Source: UBA4782 sp034429195 (GTDB taxonomy: Bacteria > Chloroflexota > Anaerolineae > Anaerolineales > Anaerolineaceae). Taken from it: a stretch of DNA of 64,000 nt. This document shows positions 16,827-24,999 of this stretch, in pieces. The notes beneath the pieces were generated by a model. That model was not told the origin of the DNA, ran no database searches, and saw only the letters and a program-made list of their open reading frames with translations. The stretch spans positions 186,001-250,000 of the forward strand of contig DAOUGQ010000007.1 of assembly GCA_034429195.1 (NCBI GenBank). Direction: 5' to 3'. Within the stretch, counting starts at the first letter, position 1; every line of letters begins with the position of its first letter. Both the position numbers and the translations under genes were made by a program.

Positions 16827-18707
16827 ATGCCTGATGAGATCAGATTAACCCCGAAATATGAACGCAATGGATGGCCATCAATATCGCGCCCGGATATTAA
16901 ATCCCCAGAAGGCTGGAGCCTCCCTCTCGTGACTGCTGTCAATCGTGTCCATAATCACAATCTCTCCCCTGATGGTAGGCATATTGCATTCATTTGGGAT
17001 CGTGAAGAATTATCGGATGTCTACATTATGCCAGCCAGTGGAGGTTGGCCTCGCCGCATCACAGCAGACCGCCCAGCTTTTCAATACTGGTGGGAAGAAA
17101 TCCCTGCCTGGTCACCGAACAGCCAATGGCTGGCTTTTACAGTGGGGGATGATGTCTATGTTGCGTCCGTTAATGAAGGCTCACCCCGAAAAATTTCTGG
17201 CTTTACCGATAACGCGTTCGGTCCCGTCTGGATGCCAGATTCAACGGGCATCATTATTGCGATCGAGCGTAATGAAGAAACCCATCTGCTGTTAACTGAT
17301 CGATATGGTAGTTGGCCATCTCTTATCAGCCGTACCCTGGGGGAGGATTCTGATCCACAACCTTCTCCAGATGGGAAACATGTCATTTTCCTCCATCACC
17401 CCCTGGAAGACCTGAACCGGCAGGAGATCATCCTGGTTGAAATTGGTAAACCTGAATTACATCCTCTTGTGAGTAATGAACATGTTCTTTGCTCACAACC
17501 CCGTTGGTCACCTGATGGAAAAACCATTGCTTACTTAAGTCAAAAATCGGGATGGTGGGAGATCTGGCTGGTAAACCCTGGAGAACATAAGCCCATACAA
17601 CTCACCCACTGCGCCCATGACCTGGCGGATATAGAATGGTCACCAGATGGAAAATGGCTGGCAGCCACTATCAATCGTAATGGTTCGCTGGATCTCTGCC
17701 TGGTCAATGCCAGAAATGGAAAAATCGTCGACCTACGTACCAGTCAGGGAGTATATATGCGCCCCGATTGGTCATCCGATTCAACCTTTCTCACGGTGGA
17801 ATACTCAAATCCTGGATTACCTCCCGATCTCTACCGGATACCTGTGAATACCGAAGCTCCAGCAAGTGTACCCGATGAAGAGATTATTCAGCTTACTTTC
17901 TCCAACCTTCCTACCATGGCAAACCTGCAAATGGTAATGCCCCATCAGGTGAGTTATCGCAGTTTTGGGGGAGTGGAAATTCCTGCCACTCTTTATAAGC
18001 CGCTGAAGCCCAATCGGGCAGCCATAGTATATCCACACGGTGGCCCTCGAGAACAATTTCAGATGGATTGGGACCCTTTCATCCAATATCTGGTAGCAAA
18101 AGGATACACTTTCCTGGCGATCAATTACCGAGGCAGCACTGGCTATGGGTATGAATTCGCCCATCTCAATGACAATGATTGGGGAGGTGGAGACGCCCAG
18201 GATTGTCTGTATGCAGCTCGTTACCTTTCTGGGCTTGATTGGATCGATGCTGGTAGATTGGCAATCATGGGAGCCAGTTATGGCGGATATTTGGTGGCAT
18301 GTTCTCTTTCTCGCGACCCTGATTATTTGTATTCTTGTGGAATATCCTTATATGGTGACGCAGATCCACTCAATTCCTGGGCAATTAGTGAACGAAACAC
18401 CCGATTGTACACCGAGATGCAGATAGGCACACCAGCAAACAATTGGAGTGTTTACTATGACAGCTCGACCATTGCAAATGTCCAGAACATTCGAAAGCCG
18501 GTTCTGATATTGCACGGGTTAGAAGACGATGTCGTTCCTCCACTTTCTTCTGAACAATGGGTTGAAGCATTAAAGAATGCCAATAAAACCTTCGAATATA
18601 AGCTTTATGCGGGTGAATCTCATGGCTTCTTGAAACGGGTGAATATTTTAGATGCTTATGAAAGAATGGAACGCTTTCTCGATTGGTATCTCATGCCTGA
18701 GGTTTAA
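16827..18707 (+). CDS. S9 (prolyl oligopeptidase) family serine peptidase
   Basis: A 626-residue cytosolic-looking peptidase without signal peptide. Residues 1-340 form a beta-propeller with repeated WSPD/WSPN blades (PAWSPNSQW, RWSPDGK, EWSPDGKW), the filter domain of the dipeptidyl/acylaminoacyl peptidase group. The C-terminal alpha/beta hydrolase has the nucleophile elbow GASYGG with Ser484, an Asp at 567-568 in GLEDDVVPP and His599 in GESHGF. HGGPREQ and NYRGSTGYG form the oxyanion region. The start has a strong AAGGAGGGG ribosome site. It leads a three-gene set with a creatininase-family enzyme and a C45-type acyltransferase and probably breaks down imported short peptides. Confidence 0.9.
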   Translation: MPDEIRLTPKYERNGWPSISRPDIKSPEGWSLPLVTAVNRVHNHNLSPDGRHIAFIWDREELSDVYIMPASGGWPRRITADRPAFQYWWEEIPAWSPNSQWLAFTVGDDVYVASVNEGSPRKISGFTDNAFGPVWMPDSTGIIIAIERNEETHLLLTDRYGSWPSLISRTLGEDSDPQPSPDGKHVIFLHHPLEDLNRQEIILVEIGKPELHPLVSNEHVLCSQPRWSPDGKTIAYLSQKSGWWEIWLVNPGEHKPIQLTHCAHDLADIEWSPDGKWLAATINRNGSLDLCLVNARNGKIVDLRTSQGVYMRPDWSSDSTFLTVEYSNPGLPPDLYRIPVNTEAPASVPDEEIIQLTFSNLPTMANLQMVMPHQVSYRSFGGVEIPATLYKPLKPNRAAIVYPHGGPREQFQMDWDPFIQYLVAKGYTFLAINYRGSTGYGYEFAHLNDNDWGGGDAQDCLYAARYLSGLDWIDAGRLAIMGASYGGYLVACSLSRDPDYLYSCGISLYGDADPLNSWAISERNTRLYTEMQIGTPANNWSVYYDSSTIANVQNIRKPVLILHGLEDDVVPPLSSEQWVEALKNANKTFEYKLYAGESHGFLKRVNILDAYERMERFLDWYLMPEV

Positions 18708-18722
18708 TCAATGGATTGAAGC

Positions 18723-19883
18723 ATGGAAAAAATTGTGTTTTATGAATGCCTGACCTGGCCAGAAGTGGAAAAACTGGATCGTTCATTACCAGTCATTATT
18801 ACATCGTTTGACCATAAAAATATTCCGTGGAGAAAGTACTTTCCTCAAGGTGCTATCCTCTTGCCCACCATTCCTTATGGCTGGGGTTGGGATGGATTGG
18901 TCAACGATGAATATTGTATGGTTGCCATCTTAAACCAACTCACGAAATGTATGGTCGAACAAGGCTTTACTAATATTCTCTTTGTTTCAGACAAAGAAAT
19001 AGATGGGCTTCATCCCAATCTACATTATCTAAATATTCATTCTCTTCTGATCGATCCGGTGCGAGAGGAGGCGGAGATCCTTAAAGATGTAGGATGGAAT
19101 CAAATTTTTATTAAGGGTAGTCGAGAAAGGGTTGTATTGATCCCGATAGGTCAGGTGGAACAACATGGACTCCATGCTCCCCTTTCCACTGATACCGATA
19201 TTGTAGAGGCCATCTGCAATGAAACAGCCAGACGAATGCCTGATACCTGCCTGACTTTGCCTGTTATGCCATATGGGGTCAGCACACATCGACGCAATTT
19301 CCCAGGGACATTATCCTGTAATGGACGAACTTTTGAAGATTTTTGTTTGAGCCTGGCTGATAGCCTGGTTAATTGGGGCTATAAAAAGATGTATTTCATT
19401 AGTGGCCATGGTGGAAATGTGTCTTACCTGACAAATACGGTCAAGTCAGCGGGGGAAAAATACCCCGATGCTTTCATTGTTACCTGCTGGTTATACCTTT
19501 CAGGACCAGAAGGAATCAAATCACTGGAAGAAAATCGAGAATCTGCCATAGGCGGAATGGGACACGCTTGTGAACTGGAAACCTCATTAATGCTTTATCT
19601 CAAGCCTGATCTGGTGCATATGGATCGTGTGGTGGATGAAACAGACTTCATCACAACACCCTCTTATTACATGGATTGGATCGAAGGAGGTGCTCTGATC
19701 GCCAATCCACCCTGGACAGATGATACACGTACTGGTGCTTATGGAGCAGGCAGTAAGGCAACGGCTACAAAAGGACAAATCTGGTTTGAAGTCGCGGTAA
19801 AAGAAAAAATGGCGCATGTGTTGGAAATCAATGAACAATACCAGCGCAGATTGGAAAAGAAGCTCTCGACCAACGCTTACTGA
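18723..19883 (+). CDS. Creatininase-family amidohydrolase with degenerate N-terminal repeat
   Basis: A 386-residue protein. Residues from about 135 on are a full creatininase/MftE-type domain: GQVEQHG (Glu and His metal ligands), STDTD (Asp ligand), PYGVSTHRRNFPGTLSC, SGHGGN (His ligand) and HACELETS (Glu ligand). Such enzymes hydrolyse cyclic or linear amide bonds with Zn or Mn. Residues 1-130 look like a second, decayed copy: TWPEVEKLDRSLPV is the usual family N-terminus and LPTIPYGWGWDG...GFTNILFVSDKE mirrors the PYG...G(Y/F)..(M/I)..(I/V)SGHG part, but all metal ligands are lost. It sits 15 bases after the S9 gene, so it is in the same operon. Substrate unknown. Confidence 0.8.
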   Translation: MEKIVFYECLTWPEVEKLDRSLPVIITSFDHKNIPWRKYFPQGAILLPTIPYGWGWDGLVNDEYCMVAILNQLTKCMVEQGFTNILFVSDKEIDGLHPNLHYLNIHSLLIDPVREEAEILKDVGWNQIFIKGSRERVVLIPIGQVEQHGLHAPLSTDTDIVEAICNETARRMPDTCLTLPVMPYGVSTHRRNFPGTLSCNGRTFEDFCLSLADSLVNWGYKKMYFISGHGGNVSYLTNTVKSAGEKYPDAFIVTCWLYLSGPEGIKSLEENRESAIGGMGHACELETSLMLYLKPDLVHMDRVVDETDFITTPSYYMDWIEGGALIANPPWTDDTRTGAYGAGSKATATKGQIWFEVAVKEKMAHVLEINEQYQRRLEKKLSTNAY

Positions 19884-20059
19884 AGAAACAAGATCATTAG
19901 ATTTGTTGTTCTGGCGATTCAAACATATAATTACAAAAATAGTGGTTTTTCGAACCCATAATCCCGGGATGCGTTGGAAGGTATCTGGTAATTACCTTTT
20001 CAACGTAGCAAATGGAAATGTTTAACCAGCAGGGCGCAATGAACCTGCAAGGAGGCATG

Positions 20060-21136
20060 ATGTCCAATCGAAAACTACCAATGTATGAAATACATGGCAA
20101 TCATGAAGAAATGGGTGAGCAATTGGGTGAAGCTTGCCGTGAGCAAACCCGTATAGGGATCGCAAATACCCATCAGCTTTTGCAAGAAGCATACGATTTT
20201 CTTCATCTTACCTGGGAAGGGGCACAGATCCAGGCTCGCAAATATATGCCTTTTGCTGAAGAACGGTATCCACAATATGTAGATGAATTAAAAGGCATCG
20301 CACGAGGCGCAAATGTCGATTACGATGATATTTGCGTTCTAAATGCAATAGAAGCTGTATCACAAGATGCCCTTCACTTGACCAAATGCACCAGCATGGC
20401 AGTGAATCAAGAACGTACCGCCAATGATCATGTCTTGATCGCGCACAATGAAGATTGGCTGCCAGAAGATGAAGATGATGTTTATGTGGTATTGGCTCAT
20501 CCAGATGATGAACCGGCATTTCTGGCAATGAGCTATGGCGGGCTTTTACCCAATGTTGGTTTCAACTCCGAGGGGATAGCCCAATGTTGTGACTCGGTTT
20601 ATCCAACAGACACACGCATAGGCATTCCGCGTTTAATCGTTTCACGTGCAGTGTTGGCAGCAAAGTCGCTTTCTGACGCCATACGTTGCACGCTTGTTTC
20701 GCATCGTGCTGCGGGATACAATCACTTACTGGCTCATGAAAGTGGAGAAATATACAGCGTCGAAGTATCAGCACACCGGTTTGCTGTTTTCTATGGAACA
20801 GATGGGTATCTTGTCCATACCAATCACTATGTAGATCCAAAAATGCTCGAAGTAGAACGGGATTCTGATGAACTGATCAGTACCCGTGTGCGATATAATC
20901 GCGCTGAAAGATTGATACGGCAGACTCCGAAACATACTATCAAAACTTTGCAAGCAATCCAGATGGATCATATCAATTATCCAAATTCTATCTGTAATCA
21001 TGCTGTTGAAGGTAATGCGATGGATCGTGAAAACACCATCACCGCCTTATTGATCGATCTCACAGAACGGCAAATGCTTGCTTCGTGGGGGAATCCTTGC
21101 ATGAATACATATCATACATATTCATTGACAACTTGA
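20060..21136 (+). CDS. C45-type acyltransferase/peptidase (AAT family, NTN hydrolase)
   Basis: About 358 residues, similar to isopenicillin-N acyltransferase-like proteins. These are N-terminal-nucleophile hydrolases that mature by self-cleavage before a Cys. The candidate nucleophile is the Cys in LTKCTSMAV, followed by VLIAHNEDWLPEDED, a family signature (HNEDW), and GLLPNVGFNSEG. The frame opens at 20012, but AAGGAGG (20049-20055) points to ATG at 20060 (or 20057). Members hydrolyse or exchange acyl groups on amino acids and peptides. With the S9 peptidase and creatininase-like enzyme it makes a plausible peptide or amide catabolic set. Substrate unknown. Confidence 0.75.
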   Translation: MSNRKLPMYEIHGNHEEMGEQLGEACREQTRIGIANTHQLLQEAYDFLHLTWEGAQIQARKYMPFAEERYPQYVDELKGIARGANVDYDDICVLNAIEAVSQDALHLTKCTSMAVNQERTANDHVLIAHNEDWLPEDEDDVYVVLAHPDDEPAFLAMSYGGLLPNVGFNSEGIAQCCDSVYPTDTRIGIPRLIVSRAVLAAKSLSDAIRCTLVSHRAAGYNHLLAHESGEIYSVEVSAHRFAVFYGTDGYLVHTNHYVDPKMLEVERDSDELISTRVRYNRAERLIRQTPKHTIKTLQAIQMDHINYPNSICNHAVEGNAMDRENTITALLIDLTERQMLASWGNPCMNTYHTYSLTT

Positions 21137-21246
21137 TACCTGATTCGTTATATTATTTCTCACCTCTCACTGGCAACAAATCAAAAACTGGAATAGAATA
21201 TTTTTACTTTTATTTTGTAATATTTTTGGAGTAATTATTTGCCATA

Positions 21247-21756
21247 ATGAATACCAGTACCAGTATTAACACAAAAGAAGAACTGGTAAGCTTCATTAAT
21301 CGCGTTGGAGAATGTACCGTCTATCCACTTCCAGGTTATCCAGATATTTTTAGTCAACTGAGTGGAGATAATGAAGAAGAACGAAAAAAACGCGCCTGGG
21401 CGTGGAGCGACCAGCTTCATCTTGAGAAACGTTTCTTTGTGAGTCTGGCAATCGCTCGAAAATTAACCGTAACTTCATGGTACCGGTTCTTAAAAGTTTA
21501 CCCTGCCCGTGTCCAAAGCACAATCAATGTCGACGAAGACGGGCTTCTGGAAGTGATCCGAAAAATGGGAGGCGGTTCAACCCGAAAGATCCTGCAGATG
21601 TGCGGCATGCCTGCCCCCCGCTTTGAAAGCGCTTTAGTCGGGTTACGTAGTAAAATGATGATCGCGTGTTGTGGTATTGAAAAAACAGAAGACAACCGCT
21701 TTGTTTATTGTTATGATCTTACTGATCGTTGGGTTCCCGAAGAATTCGGCGTTTAA
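21247..21756 (+). CDS. Winged-helix-like protein, possibly AlkZ-related
   Basis: A 169-residue soluble protein. The N-terminal part (EELVSFINRVGECTVYPLPGYPDIFSQL and RAWAWSDQL) resembles proteins annotated as AlkZ-related, and the C-terminal part (MGGGSTRKILQMCG...FESALVGLRSKMMI) reads like a winged-helix DNA-binding fold. The DNA glycosylase AlkZ is much longer, so catalysis should not be assumed. The nearest ribosome-like GGAG is 14 bases upstream. The gene stands alone and ends 9 bases before a convergent gene. Confidence 0.45.
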   Translation: MNTSTSINTKEELVSFINRVGECTVYPLPGYPDIFSQLSGDNEEERKKRAWAWSDQLHLEKRFFVSLAIARKLTVTSWYRFLKVYPARVQSTINVDEDGLLEVIRKMGGGSTRKILQMCGMPAPRFESALVGLRSKMMIACCGIEKTEDNRFVYCYDLTDRWVPEEFGV

Positions 21757-21765
21757 TTTCCTTTT

Positions 21766-23070
21766 TTACTGTTCTAAAATGAACGCAACCGCATCTACTG
21801 CTAGCTCACCTGTGGTTGCACCTGTCACGGCTTCCATTACAAGGCTGAGATGGGCTGATGGACTGTAGAATAATCCAACTTCCCATTCACCAACAGGTAC
21901 CCATTGCCCTTCTGCTCTTCCCCCATGCACTACCGGACCCGGATCAGTACCTGATACAGGATCGATCATATCTCCATTCACCATTAAACGATATTTTGCC
22001 TGTGCGGTACCATTCAATTCAGGTATCCATACCCACACAGCGTATTTTCCGATCGGTATGGCATCTTGCATGGTCCAGGTAACGCGCAAGGTATCCTCCG
22101 GGTTGATAATCACTTCTGCATCACCATTCCAAACCATTCCATCTTCCTTAAGAACAGAAGTACTGGCATTCTCAATGGTAGCATTTCCATTATCCAAAAC
22201 GGTGATCTGTTTCCCAAGAGGTAATTTTGACATCAAATTATATGTTGCTGAAGGTCGAGGAACGATCATTACCCGATCTACTGCAACAATGGTATTTTCA
22301 TCGCGTGTATCCCAACTGCTAGTGACCGAAAGTATTCCTGCATGATCCAGGTTGTACATCCCGATCGAATGCCAGACATCGTTTTGTTGTGCAGGAGTAC
22401 CTCTCATCGACTGGAATAAAACCTGTTGAGTACCCAGATAAGGATAGATATCTACCCCATCGTTCAGCACGCGAAAATTCAATGTTCCTGCTGATGAGAA
22501 TACGGTATCCAGCACAAATATCTCATATAATCCTGCAGGAAGTTGCGTATCCATCGTCCAGGTTACTGTAGCTGCGCTTAAAGTAGCGAAATATGGTTCA
22601 GCAATTTCATAGCCAAGTTGGGTAGAAATGGTTGCGGAGGACGTCCAGATGGGATTGCTAAAATCAGGATCAGCCGTTGCTGCATCATCTTCATCGAGAA
22701 TATATCCCGAACCAGTAACCCCAGGTTCGACAGGGTCGATCATGGTAAGGTCTTCGACTAAATAAGCTGATGAAACCACCTGACTTGTTGGTGTAAGAGT
22801 AATTTCTGGGGTACCAGTTGGACCTGTGGTTGGGGTGCGGGTAGGCCATAAGGTAGCGGTTGGTAAGACTTCAGTGGCAGTTGATTCTGGAGCTGTATAA
22901 AATTGGATTGCTGGGTAATACAGCCACACTACAAAAGCAATAGTGATCAACGCTGTAAGAGACCATGCCATCAGGCGAGTAAAACGCAAATTAGACCCCG
23001 TGGTTACAGGAGTAGGTTCTTCAGGAGTTGTATCCTCGTTTTGAGGTTGTTTCAATTCATTATTATTCAT
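21766..23070 (-). CDS. Membrane-anchored protein with two golvesin-like beta-sandwich domains
   Basis: A 434-residue single-span protein: a short acidic cytosolic N-terminus, one membrane helix (about 33-55), a Thr/Pro-rich linker (PTATLWPTRTPTTGPTGTP), then two similar outer domains. Each shows the W-T-M...G-x-Y-x-(I/V)-(F/W)-V pattern (TWTMDTQLPAGLYEIFVLD and TWTMQDAIPIGKYAVWVWIP) and ends in AVDRVMI or AVDAVAF, as in golvesin/xanthan-lyase-type carbohydrate-binding domains (DAV ending). It probably binds surface glycan or wall material. A promoter-like TATAAT lies just upstream. No catalytic site is seen. Confidence 0.6.
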   Translation of the reverse strand: MNNNELKQPQNEDTTPEEPTPVTTGSNLRFTRLMAWSLTALITIAFVVWLYYPAIQFYTAPESTATEVLPTATLWPTRTPTTGPTGTPEITLTPTSQVVSSAYLVEDLTMIDPVEPGVTGSGYILDEDDAATADPDFSNPIWTSSATISTQLGYEIAEPYFATLSAATVTWTMDTQLPAGLYEIFVLDTVFSSAGTLNFRVLNDGVDIYPYLGTQQVLFQSMRGTPAQQNDVWHSIGMYNLDHAGILSVTSSWDTRDENTIVAVDRVMIVPRPSATYNLMSKLPLGKQITVLDNGNATIENASTSVLKEDGMVWNGDAEVIINPEDTLRVTWTMQDAIPIGKYAVWVWIPELNGTAQAKYRLMVNGDMIDPVSGTDPGPVVHGGRAEGQWVPVGEWEVGLFYSPSAHLSLVMEAVTGATTGELAVDAVAFILEQ

Positions 23071-23093
23071 CTTGTTACCAGGTATGCGAAAGT

Positions 23094-23099
23094 ATTATA
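23094..23099 (-). promoter_or_regulatory. -10 element for the golvesin-like protein gene
   Basis: The minus strand reads TATAAT 24 bases before the ATG at 23070. The -35 region at 17 bases (TCGATT) is poor. Confidence 0.35.
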
Positions 23100-23211
23100 C
23101 CAAACCGTAGCGAGAGAATCGAAGCGCGAATTGGCTCATACTTAAAATCAATAGATTTTTACCATTTACTCAAATAATCTTTTATTTCTTTATCGAAACT
23201 ATGAAACTGTC

Positions 23212-23217
23212 TATAAT
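23212..23217 (+). promoter_or_regulatory. -10 element for the E2-like gene pair
   Basis: TATAAT lies about 110 bases upstream of the E2-like start. The -35 is not clear. Confidence 0.3.
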
Positions 23218-23325
23218 TATTTTTATTGCAAAAAGCATTTGTGTCTTCAATCCATCGCCGCCATACTTTTTAAGAGATAAAAATATTCTCTACTCATATC
23301 CAAGAATTCGATGGAGTTCCCTATC

Positions 23326-24129
23326 ATGACAGAAAAGCCATTTAATAGAATAAAGTATCCTTCTAGCAGGCAATTGACATTTGATGTAGGAAAGATCAGT
23401 AATCGAAAACATTTCGTTAAAGCCTTGTTGGAAGTGGATGTGACAGAAGCATGGACAACAGTCCATCAAAGCCGGCACACAGGTATGAAGATATCTTTCA
23501 GTGCCTGGTTGATCAAGGTTATCGCACATTGTGTGGCAATCCACCCCCAGGTGGCTGGGATTAATCAAATCTGGCGTGGCAAGGTGATCGTATTTAATGA
23601 TGTCGATGTTTCGATCGTCGTTGAAAAAGACGTGCAGGGGATCCTTGTGCCATTGCCTTATGTGATTCGCAAGGCAGAACAGAAAACTATATTCGAAATC
23701 CAAGATGAAATTGAAGCGGCAAAAAAACAGATAATCGTTGATGAAAGCGGTTACGTACTTGGCAAGGAATCTGGCGCAACAGGAATGAAATTATATACCG
23801 CATTGCCTCAGTGGATACGGCTATTCCTCTTTCGTACATTTGTTCTCAACCATCCGCAGCGAGTGAAAGCTACTATGGGTACTGTCATGATCACCACCGT
23901 GGGCATGGTTGGTCATACTCATGGTTGGATTGTCCCCTCTACGATGCATACGCTCTGTCTTGCACTTGGTTCATTAAATGAGCAGCCACGGGTTCATAAA
24001 GGCGAGATCGTGAAAAGGTCCATCCTTCATTTGACAGTGCTGATCGACCATGATGTTGTTGATGGAATGCCTGCTGCAAGGTTCATTGACGACCTGGTAG
24101 TAAAACTCGAATCAGGGTATGGATTATAA
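23326..24129 (+). CDS. Stand-alone 2-oxoacid dehydrogenase E2-type acyltransferase
   Basis: About 267 residues with only the catalytic (CAT-like) domain of lipoamide acyltransferases; there is no lipoyl or E1/E3-binding domain. The active-site motif near the C-terminus is DHDVVDGMPAARF, equivalent to DHRxxDG with the catalytic His and Asp kept and the Arg changed. PFNRIKYPSSRQLTF and ISFSAWLIKVIAHCV fit the fold. No E1 or E3 gene is nearby, so it may acylate another substrate rather than work in a dehydrogenase complex. I prefer the start at 23326 (GGAG at 23312) over 23311. It overlaps the start of the following membrane protein. Confidence 0.75.
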   Translation: MTEKPFNRIKYPSSRQLTFDVGKISNRKHFVKALLEVDVTEAWTTVHQSRHTGMKISFSAWLIKVIAHCVAIHPQVAGINQIWRGKVIVFNDVDVSIVVEKDVQGILVPLPYVIRKAEQKTIFEIQDEIEAAKKQIIVDESGYVLGKESGATGMKLYTALPQWIRLFLFRTFVLNHPQRVKATMGTVMITTVGMVGHTHGWIVPSTMHTLCLALGSLNEQPRVHKGEIVKRSILHLTVLIDHDVVDGMPAARFIDDLVVKLESGYGL

Positions 24130-24937
24130 AATGGATAAAGTTGTATCTTCTCGATCGTTTGCAAGTTTCTTCCGGTGGAATAGAACCAGTTACTTTCTGT
24201 TCAGTGGTTTTTTGGCATTGATCGGACTCATCATTTATGTCTGGTGGCCACTGGCAGAAGAATATATTAACCTGTTTGATAAAAATATTCCTATCTGGCA
24301 GCAATTGGACTACTTATTGATTGGCATTTTTCTCGTAATGTCGCTTCTCATCATGGCAAACGCAGACCTGCGACACGATCTACCTCTGGCATTCGTGGGA
24401 TTGATCGGTGGACTGGTAATCGAAGCCTGGGGCACGCAAACGGGTATCTGGACATATTACACCAATGAGCGGCCGCCTTTGTGGATCATTCCAGCCTGGC
24501 CGATTGCCACCCTTTCGATTGACAGGTTGTACCGAATTTTAGAGCACATGGCCAGAAGGCTACCGGAAAGTTGGGTAAACACCTTTTATTGGATGTGCCT
24601 TGGGGGATTTATGATATTGATGGTCCGGTTTATTTATCCCTCCCTGGGTAAAAGCCTTACCGTCATGGCACTGATATTATGTGTTTTCATCATCTTAACC
24701 CCCACCAATAAACGTTCCATGTTGTATATTTTTATAATGGGTTCAGCATTGGGTTATTTCCTTGAAAGATGGGGCACGAGCCGCTTGTGCTGGACCTATT
24801 ACACCCATGAAACACCTCCCTTTTTTGCGGTGCTGGCGCATGGCATGGCTTCAGTTGCTTTTTGGAGAGCAAAAAACGCTCTGCAATTTGGATGGCAACA
24901 GATTTTGTTATGGATTAGACTAAAGGCACTGAATTAA
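24119..24937 (+). CDS. Integral membrane protein with internal E-x-W-G-T...W-T-Y-Y-T repeat
   Basis: About 272 residues with eight or so hydrophobic spans. Two halves share a motif: IEAWGTQTGIWTYYTNERPP and LERWGTSRLCWTYYTHETPP, indicating internal duplication. The pattern recalls membrane enzymes of the carotenoid-hydratase (CruF/DUF422) group, but this is only a resemblance. The gene overlaps the end of the E2-type acyltransferase by 11 bases (ATG at 24119; 24131 is an alternative), so the two are translated together and may act on the same lipid. A strong terminator follows. Confidence 0.55.
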   Translation: MDYKMDKVVSSRSFASFFRWNRTSYFLFSGFLALIGLIIYVWWPLAEEYINLFDKNIPIWQQLDYLLIGIFLVMSLLIMANADLRHDLPLAFVGLIGGLVIEAWGTQTGIWTYYTNERPPLWIIPAWPIATLSIDRLYRILEHMARRLPESWVNTFYWMCLGGFMILMVRFIYPSLGKSLTVMALILCVFIILTPTNKRSMLYIFIMGSALGYFLERWGTSRLCWTYYTHETPPFFAVLAHGMASVAFWRAKNALQFGWQQILLWIRLKALN

Positions 24938-24944
24938 TAAAATA

Positions 24945-24979
24945 AAAGAATCGCCAGTTGATACAACTGGCGATTCTTT
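24945..24979. terminator. Bidirectional intrinsic terminator
   Basis: A perfect 16-bp stem (24945-24960 with 24964-24979) with a 3-base loop has A-rich and T-rich flanks. It ends transcription of both convergent neighbours. Confidence 0.85.
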
Positions 24980-24999
24980 CTTGATTAAAGGATCATTTC

